Assembly: GCA_028829895.1 (NCBI GenBank) | Contig: CM054181.1 | Span: forward strand, 47,880,759 to 47,944,758 | Direction: 5' to 3' | From: Sinotaia quadrata | Taxonomy: Eukaryota; Mollusca; Gastropoda; Architaenioglossa; Viviparidae | DNA: 64,000 nt | In this document: one piece after another, positions 12,001-21,000 of the stretch | Layout of the letters: each line of letters starts with the position of its first letter | Numbering within the stretch: position 1 is the first letter of the stretch | Notes under the pieces: generated by a model | What the model was told of the DNA's origin: nothing | The model's database searches: none | What the model saw: the letters and a program-made list of their open reading frames with translations, nothing else | Translations under genes and position numbers: made by a program

Positions 12001-15000
12001 TTCTTTTGTTGAATGTGTTAACTATTGTAGTGAAAATAGCCTTCAGAAAGATGATGTGATGATGATGATGATGTATGATATTTCCTTACATTATGAATAT
12101 GACATTATTATTTCTGGAAAGGAAATAATTACTGAATGATAAGTGCTGTAGTTCTTTGCTTTATTTGACAGATGAAAATATGTTATCCTAACTTTTAACA
12201 TAAAAATGGGGTTTATGGGCTTGTGTATATTAGCATATTGCCATAAGTTGAGACTGTCATAACTCTGACTTGCATGTATAGGTTTGACTTGTACTTGAAT
12301 CAACATATATTGATAGAGTAGATTTTTGTAAAAAGTGTTTTTAATGAATTTCTTTTTGTTTTCTGTAAATCTTAACTACTGCGTTTGAGTTTGATTGTTG
12401 ATGTCATTTTAGAATTATTATAATTTGTGAGAATATTATTTTTCTGGCATGTTTAGTATTTTACCTACTTACTTTTACTGTGGATCAGATGAGTTTTCAG
12501 ATGGCTTCATGCTTTTCATCTGTTAGAGAGATTCACTGTTTTCGTCAGTTTCATGAGTTTCCAGATGGAGTCATGCTTTATTTTTTTCTTCATTTGCCAA
12601 ATGAGATCATAAGTATATATAAAAATGTTAAGTAAATGTCAGGCATTGTGCTTTGATGTTTCATGCGTTTGCCAGATGACATGACAAATACCAATTTATG
12701 TAAGCAAAATATTTTATGGTTTGATATTTTGTCCAGTTGCCAGATGAGACCAATCAGGTGAGGGTGAAAGTGACCGGCAATACAAACAGTCTTGCTGTTG
12801 TCAAGGTGAGTTTAATTTGTAGATCATTTAAATTTTAATGGATGGAGAGTTGCATATTTTCTATGATATACCTTTTATCCTGGATGTTTTATTCATTCAT
12901 TCATTTAATTTTTAAACTATACACCTGTACACCTGTAGTAGGTATAATTGTAATCAAACCTGTAAAAGTATACAATCTTAAATATAACAACATGTAGAAT
13001 GTTTTTACATTAGAAGACAGTGTATAGATGGAGAGATAAGTTTATTTTGTTTTACCAATATATTTTATAATAATATAATTACAAAAGGGTACAGTAATCT
13101 GTTTATTTGACTTACTGAATTTTTTTTTTTTTATAATTCATTCAGTATCAGAATACTTTTTCAAAACATTTTAAAAACAAATATTGCAAACATGGGTGCT
13201 GCCATTTTCTTTTTCATCCTGTCAAAGTTGGACTACATCAGTCATAGATCACGTGATTGGAGAGCTAATTCTTTGGGGTTTTTGAATTTTCAAAGAGAGT
13301 TACTTTATGAACATATCTGTAAGTGCACTTGGAAATGAAAAGATAAAAAAGTTTGATGGAAAGTGGTTGAAATTAGGTCTTATTTTGCACACATTTGATT
13401 TATTGTTACTTTAACCTTTTCCAGACTGCAGCAGAAATGTTTGCTACAGTAATTACTGATCCATAATGATGAACTGGTAGAATACTGTCATTTAAAAAAT
13501 ATTTTAATAAGCACTCATTATTACTTCTTTATTTTTTACAATATACTTCAATGAAAAAGGTACCCACATTTTATAAATTATTTGGTATTATTTATTGCCA
13601 CTATGGTTTAGTAACACTTTTGTCAAAGAGGTTTTCAAGAATGTTAAAAGCAGGAATGGTTGGAAGGAAACAGGCATTAGGCAATAAACATAGTAAAAAA
13701 CAGAATATAGAAAATTGACAGAGTAAGTTGGAAGCAATATTGACATTTACTGAGCACACTGCCTTCTCTTTTTGTACAAATACATGTACTAAAAACAAAA
13801 ATTGTAGATTTGATTTTGAGCAAAACTGACTTTTTGTATTTGAATATATTAGTTTTTTGTTTGACAATTGTTTATGATTATGTGACTTTTTGCATTTGAA
13901 TGTGTTAGTTTTTTGGTCTGACAATTGTTTATGATAATGTTGACTTTTTGCATTTGAATGTGTTAGATTTGTGTCTGACAATTGTTTATGATAATGTGTC
14001 ATCACAGTATTATTGAATTTACTGATTCCTTTGATGAAAGAAATGTTGAGCGATTTGTTGTGCTTCTCAGGTGGTGTGGTTTTTTTACACTGCACCCGGT
14101 ACTGCAGAGCAACCATCCAAGAACAACAGCAAAAACAAATTAGTAGTTACTACTTCTATGACTCCCTTGCGAGTTGGATTTAATAAAATTCAGGCCTGCA
14201 TTAAGATGTAAGTATTAGACACAGGAAGTACTTAGATAAATTACCTTATTCAGTCTCTGTCATGCATTGTGCAGATGGAATTCATCCTGCCAACTATTGG
14301 TAATATCTTGCACTACATCATAGGTATGTGGATATGCTTATGTACTTGTACTCTCAGTAATTTTTCAAAAGAGGCTAATATATATTGTATAATTTCTAGT
14401 TAATTGTTAGTTAACTTCCACTAAAAGTTCTTTTAATTTTTAGTTATTTGTTAAATAAAGTGTATTTTTCCAAGTCACATATAAAAAATTAGTGACATAC
14501 CTGGAGATTATCATGGCTGCACCTCATAATGATTCATTTCTACATCAGTTTACTGCTTAAGAATCAATAAAATATCTTAAACTGTACATCCTCACTTTCA
14601 TAAAACACATAATTTATGTCTAAACATCCTCTGTCTTTCTTCATATTGTCAGCAGACAGTAGACATTTAGATCTGGTAAGACACTGGTCTTTCAAGCAGT
14701 CCATGCTGGCAAAATGGCAAGGGAAAAGGATGAGTGGAGCATACCCATCCATTATTGTTAGCCATGTATCTCATTGCTGACAGCACATTATAAGAAATTG
14801 TGTGTGTATACATTCATTGTGTTTCATGACACCTCAGCATTGATATGATAGTATGCTCCACTGCCCTCCATGTGTCTCTTTGTAAATTGGAGGTATGGAT
14901 ACATTATTTTTAATGAACCCCCAAGAAGTACAAAAATATTTATTTCTTTTGAATGTGTTCAAATTTATGATCATATGATGAGAGATTTATTTGTGTTTTT

Positions 15001-18000
15001 ACCATGTTTGCCCAGTGATGACATGTCACTTTACAATGAAAGGTGTATTGATTTATCTTATTCAGCTAAGCAAGATGAATAAAAACTGGTTAATGTGTCT
15101 TTTTAAAAAAAAATGTTACTATTACAATCCGCCTCTTATAGACTGTTGAAATTTAGACACTTTAGGCGAGTTTTTGTTTGTATCCTAGAGTGTAACAACT
15201 AAAGCAGGGATATATCTTTTACAAAGATTCCTGATAACTGAATTTTTATTATGTTGTTTTCAGTGACAGATAAGACTGATTTATCTTTATAGATATGGAT
15301 AATATGGAGGAAAGGATTTTTATTCTTAACATTATTTTTCTCACCCTATCTATGTGTCAATTTGTAGCAGTAATTCAGGATAAATGGAAAGAGATCTACT
15401 TGTATTATTTATTTTTATAATGCATCAGTATGTTGACATCCTTTTGAAACTTTTGTAATAATAAAGGAGATGATTTGAAGACTTTTTCTATCTGCACCAC
15501 TCTGACCATATGCTTTTAATGCTGTTTGGTGTACAGATATGTTTTCTACAGTAGTTTGAGATCGTGTTCTTTTTGCAAGACAGTGAAAGAAATTATATTC
15601 TTTATCCAATGTTATTGAAGCAGTGAGAGATGTAATGTCTGGTAAGATGATGGGGACTCTAGATCATCTTTGTCTACATTAGGAAATGAAATTATATTGG
15701 TCCCTAATACTTTCTTTTAAAATTTTGTTAGTATATTTTAGTTTTCAACTGTCTAATCATTTCTGAATTAATTTTATTTATTTTATTTTCAAAATACATT
15801 CAATAAATAGATTAATTTTTCAGTTTTTATTATTGTAATCTTTTATTGAAGTGTAAAACTAAACCTGACTGGACAAAGCAGCAGCAAAAAATTGCAACAG
15901 ACTGTAAACAGGTTAAAGCATTCATGGAAAACATTGTTCTGAAATATCATTATTTGGATAATTTTTTTCCTTGTGCATTGCATACTATAAGCAGGAGTTG
16001 TGTTTCTGGTCATTTAACCCATTATTATGAACTATTAGTTGCATTATAAATGAACAGATTGGCATTTACAGTGTGTCAGATTTGCATTCAAAACATTAAA
16101 GAAACTAATACAATCTGCTAATCTGGTCTCTGGGCATAATGTAAAAGAGGCAGGGTTACACTTCCTTTGGAAAGTCACCACCTCCTCTTCCCAAGCAAGA
16201 GCAATGGAGTGATGTCATGAGCTTGGCAGGAAAAGGTGAGCAGCGGAGAAGAAGGGTTATTTTTAGACCAGTTGGCACTGCAACATGTGAAAGGTTTTAG
16301 TTTACATTTAGAAGCACGGGAAAAGCTGTCTGCACAATATGGTGGCCTTCTATTATGGCTTCAAAAAGAAAACATGTCACGCTAGAACCGGTGCAGATTT
16401 TTGAAATTTTAGAGATGTTAAAGCGAGGTTGCTCCCAAAAAGCCATTGCTGCTGAGTACATCAACTTGCCACTTTTTTTGACATAAAGATGAAAGAGAAT
16501 CAACTTTGACAGTACTCGAGCCAAACTGTGCTGATATGAAAAGATCATTTAAATGTAAATGAGATAGGTACATACTGATCATATATTTTTTAGCATTATC
16601 ATATGTTTGTCTCTTATTTGATTTTTTTAAACACACCATGTACTACAGTAAACTTGTAACATTAAATTTAATAAAGAATTAAACTAAAATCTTTTATGCA
16701 CTCTCAGTAATCCAGCTCTCTCGCTAATCCGGCACCCCTCTGTGCAAGGAATGACCAGACTAGCAAGAGTCCACTGTATTTACTCTAAGAGGAATCATTT
16801 CCATGTGTTTTCTTTCTCAACACTTGCCCATTTAAATTTATGTCAATCTTTGGTATGTGCTAATATTTCAGCTCTTTGTCTTCACCTTGTAAAGATTAGT
16901 AATCTTGCTTTGAGTACTCTAGGTTCATGTCCACATTTAACTCATTACCATACTTTTACCTTTTCTTTACATTTTTATCATCACCACTAATTCTCATTCA
17001 GGTGAAGCCATGATACAAATTACAAATTAGTATTATCAAAACATATTGAAGAAATGTCTTTAAATAAGCATTGAAATACATAGACTACAAAATGGCAATG
17101 TCTTCTCAACTAGATATCTAGATTCATTATCAGCAAATAAAATATACCATAGTTGCAGGAAATAAGTTGCTGTAATTTTGTTTGAAGATTGTAATTATGA
17201 ACATCATGTTCAGCATTGGAAAGAATGTGCTTATTTCTGGGTTAAAGGTTATAGTTTGAAAATATTCAACAGTCTAAATTAAATATTAGTTTATCAAAGA
17301 TATTCAGTAATCAAAATAAAAACATCAGTATTGCAAGGAATAAACACCAGCTTGTGGATTGGCAGTTATACTGCAAAAAATGACATTATCATCAGATTTG
17401 TTGTTATTTGAAAATTTCCAGTAACTAAGTGTGTAATTAAATTTTTCTCATTGTTATGTAAAAAGATTTGTTTTCCTTGTGTCTAAAAAATATTTAAAGG
17501 TAGGCTTATACTGAGATGAATTTACATTAATGTGCCATCTTTTGAAATATAATAATTTTACTTTATGCTTTGGTATTTAAGGCTTGATTTTAAATCAGAG
17601 TTATTTGAAGTTTACTATCAAACAGGAGATTTGTTCAGTATGTGTTGATAGTATTACACTTACCATGTTAGAAATTTAATTCCAGGATGTTTGCATTTAA
17701 CTGTTTTGTCATTGTTTCTAATATCAGTGCTGATGACCTTGACTATGATAAAATGGCTGTGCTGACTTTTGAATTACCATCTGGTCACACACTGGACAAT
17801 ATAGAACAGGCTCGCACTGACAATCCAGGGGCAGTCCGACTGGAGTTAGATAAGGACAAAGTCCATCTTTACATGACATCAGTAAGCCAAAACTTTCACA
17901 GATTCATGACCATTTTGTTGTTGTTGCTTCAACTTGTGATATTTTCATCAAAGAGAAAAATTAAAGCATTTCACACAAGTAATCATACCTGAGATAGTTG

Positions 18001-21000
18001 TGTGATGATAGCATGAGGAAGAATAGTCAATGTAATAATAAGCATTAATATCAGATAAAATTATAAAATATCCCATGATTATATTCTGAGATACAGTTGA
18101 GCTCTAGAGTTCATGGTCCATTGATTTAGTCCCTTAGGCTTCACACAAAATAAACCTTATATGTGAATATAGGCAGCTACTTTTCATGTATCTATTGCAA
18201 GTCAGTCATTTAATTTTTTACAGATATGCACATACATCTGTAATACTTAGGATGTCTGTGTGAGTTCCTTTACATTCCTGCAAGTGCACTTGCAACCATA
18301 ATACTTAGGATGTATATGTCAGCTTTTTAACATTATTGCAACAATTCTTCATTTATAATACTTACGGGTGTAACATATTTGCCACAATACTCCATCTGTA
18401 ATACCTAGGATATCTTTGTCAGACACTTAATTTTTCATCATCCCTACTTAATAGTAGAGGATGCATATTTCAACCTCTTAACCTTTCTTCAACTTGAGGT
18501 TAACATCTTATATAAGGGGTCCTTATTATCTGGGACTAGAACAACACAAAGTCAAACTCCTAACTGCAAGATCTTTGCCTGTAAGACATAATGTAAATGA
18601 GGATTAGTATGGACTGGAGTATAACTATTTGCTCATGAGTTTGTGTTTGTGGGTGTATACAGAATTATTTTGACAAAGAAACAATTTGGGGATGTGAGGA
18701 GTGAATTTAAAAATTTGCTTTTACACATTTGTCAGTGACCTTTAACCTGTTCGCAGGTGCATGGCCATATATGTACAAAGATCTAAGTAAAGTTGTATGG
18801 TGTTTGGCCATATGTGTGCAGTGTGCATGCATCTGAGTGTTACTAATGTTAGTCATTCAAAATTAATGAATCAATGTGAAGCAAATATGTGTTTCCCTTA
18901 GGAGACACTCTGTATCAATTCTACCATTGGATAGCTGTAATTAGATTGCTTATGTTATAGAAAGTACATTTTTTCTGGTACACACATACAGCTCTGATCT
19001 ATGTCAGCAGCCATTGCGACTTGTGCTGAGAGAAATTTTTGCAAGTAATGGCTTCAAGTCAGAATGCTTTTGCGAGATGGAAGAAGTGGAAGTTGGAGAG
19101 ACAGAATAAGTAGTGGTAGTTTGTTGCTGGAGAAGCAGGATAAGTAGTCTCTTGCCACCTTCTTTGTTGTGTAACATTCACTTTCAAGTGTTTGGGGGAG
19201 TTGAGCCTTTGTCATTTAGTGTTCACCTTTGAGCACTTGTAGTGAAGAGCCTCTGTCATTTAGTGTTCACCTTTGAGCACTTGGGTAAGTGAAGAGCCTC
19301 TGTCATTTTAGTGTTTACCTTTGAGCACTTAGGTAAGTGAAGAGCCTCTGTCATTTTAGTGTTCACCTTTGAGCACTTGGGTAAGTGAAGGGCCTCTGTC
19401 ATTTTAGTGTTCACCTTTGAGCACTTGGGTAAGTGAAGAGCCTCTGTCATTTTAGTGTTCACCTTTGAGCACTTGGGTAAGTGAAGAGCCTCTGTTTAAG
19501 TTCCTCTGCACTCATCAAATAGCATGAATAGTGTTTTAGGAATCTGAAGAGCACATGCAATGTCTCTCACACCTCTTTGCTTGCCTAGCAAGATTGCATC
19601 AAGATTATTACTCACACACTTTCTCCTAGGCATGGCACTACTTGAACTTCACTTTTCACTCCTGTCTCCAACAAGACCAAGGCAAATCTGAATCTCCAAG
19701 AAAACAACAAGAATAAAAGACCCGAATGTGTTGCTCACTAATGGGTTGGATGGTGGGAAATGTTATATAGGTGTTGGTGTGTGAGATGTTGTGTAGTTGT
19801 TGGTCTGGGAAATGCATAGATGTTGGTGTGGGAGGTTTATAGATGTTAATGTGGGAGATTTGTAGATGTTGGTGGGGGGGATTTGTAGGTGTTAGTGTGG
19901 ATGATATAGTTAACGTGTTGGAGTTGAAAATGTGTTTGTGTGGGTATTAGTTTGGGAGATGTTGTGTTGGTGATAGAGTGGAAGTTGTTGTGTTGGTGTG
20001 GGAGAGATGTTGTTCAGTTATTGGTGTGGAAGATGTGCAAATGTTGGTGTGGGAGATGTGTTGGTGTAGGAGATGTTGTGTTGATGTTGGTATAGATGTT
20101 GTGTGGGTATTGGAATAGAAGAAAATGGTCATTACACATTAAGTACAAATTATTTTCTGTTATGAAATGTATGCTTAACATATGTAATCATCATAAGTGT
20201 GAGAATTTTACTGTTTTATTTCAACTAATTGACTACTGTTTTACTTGGATATTTCAGCTAATTTAAATACTGTTGTGCTTGAATATTGCAGCTAGCCTGA
20301 GTTTTTGTTACTTGAACATTTTAGCTAATTTTACTTCTGCTTTACTTGGATATTTCAGCTATTTTACTAACTATTGTGCTTGGATAGCTCAGCTAATTTA
20401 ACTACTGTCATGCTTAGATATTTCAGCTAATGTTAAATTACTGCTGTGCTTGGATATTTCAGCTAATTTAACTACTGTTATGCTTAGATATTTCAGCTAA
20501 TTTAACTACTGTTATGCTTAATATTTCAGCTAATGTTATATTACTGCTGTGCTTGGATATTTCAGCTACATGAGGACTGTATGAACTTGATTGTGGAAGA
20601 AACTGTGAAAGTGGAAAATCTGAAGCCAGGAAATGCCATCTTGTATGCATACTACCAACCTGGTGAGTAAGCTTATTCACTTCCTGAAAATGAGTGTAGC
20701 TTCATTTAGCCATCATTTCAGTTTTTTATATTTGATTGACTTGCTATCTTTTACCACCATCTCTCTTTTTAATATTTTGTTTTATAACAAGCGTATGACA
20801 GGCATATTTTATGCCCATGATATGACTGATGGAAAATTAAAACGAATGCATTGCTAGTAGGAACATAAATGATGTTTTTTTTTTTATTGGAAGGCTTGAT
20901 TATAAGTCACATTCAAGTGAAAATTTGAGTATCATAGCAAATGACTTTGACCATACCTAAGCTGCCATTCAAGATGGGTGCCCTGTCGCACCACTCAGCG

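Larger units (their letters stand above)
14208..17727 (+). other. Intron 10 (3.5 kb)
   Basis: The largest intron. AT-rich, with a Tigger/pogo-type transposon remnant at 16069-16776. Outside it I see no array, no duplicate exon and no conserved frame. Confidence 0.65.
17882..20565 (+). other. Intron 11 (2.7 kb)
   Basis: AT-rich first part (17882-19190), then three consecutive repeat blocks: a 48-bp array with donor-like sites (19200-19496), a GT-rich degenerate block (19740-20120) and an acceptor-like 34-bp array running into exon 12 (20215-20565). Confidence 0.8.

Noticed and set aside
13601..14116. 171-codon antisense open frame
   Set aside because: It is the reverse of a three-copy 57-bp array and part of exon 10; repeated low-complexity residues, no family.
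14220..17685. Antisense and sense short frames across intron 10
   Set aside because: All under 85 codons without motifs except the Tigger fragment, which is reported separately.
19256..19462. Antisense frame with a perfect 16-residue repeat
   Set aside because: Product of a 48-bp minisatellite in intron 11; a period that is a multiple of three keeps it open.
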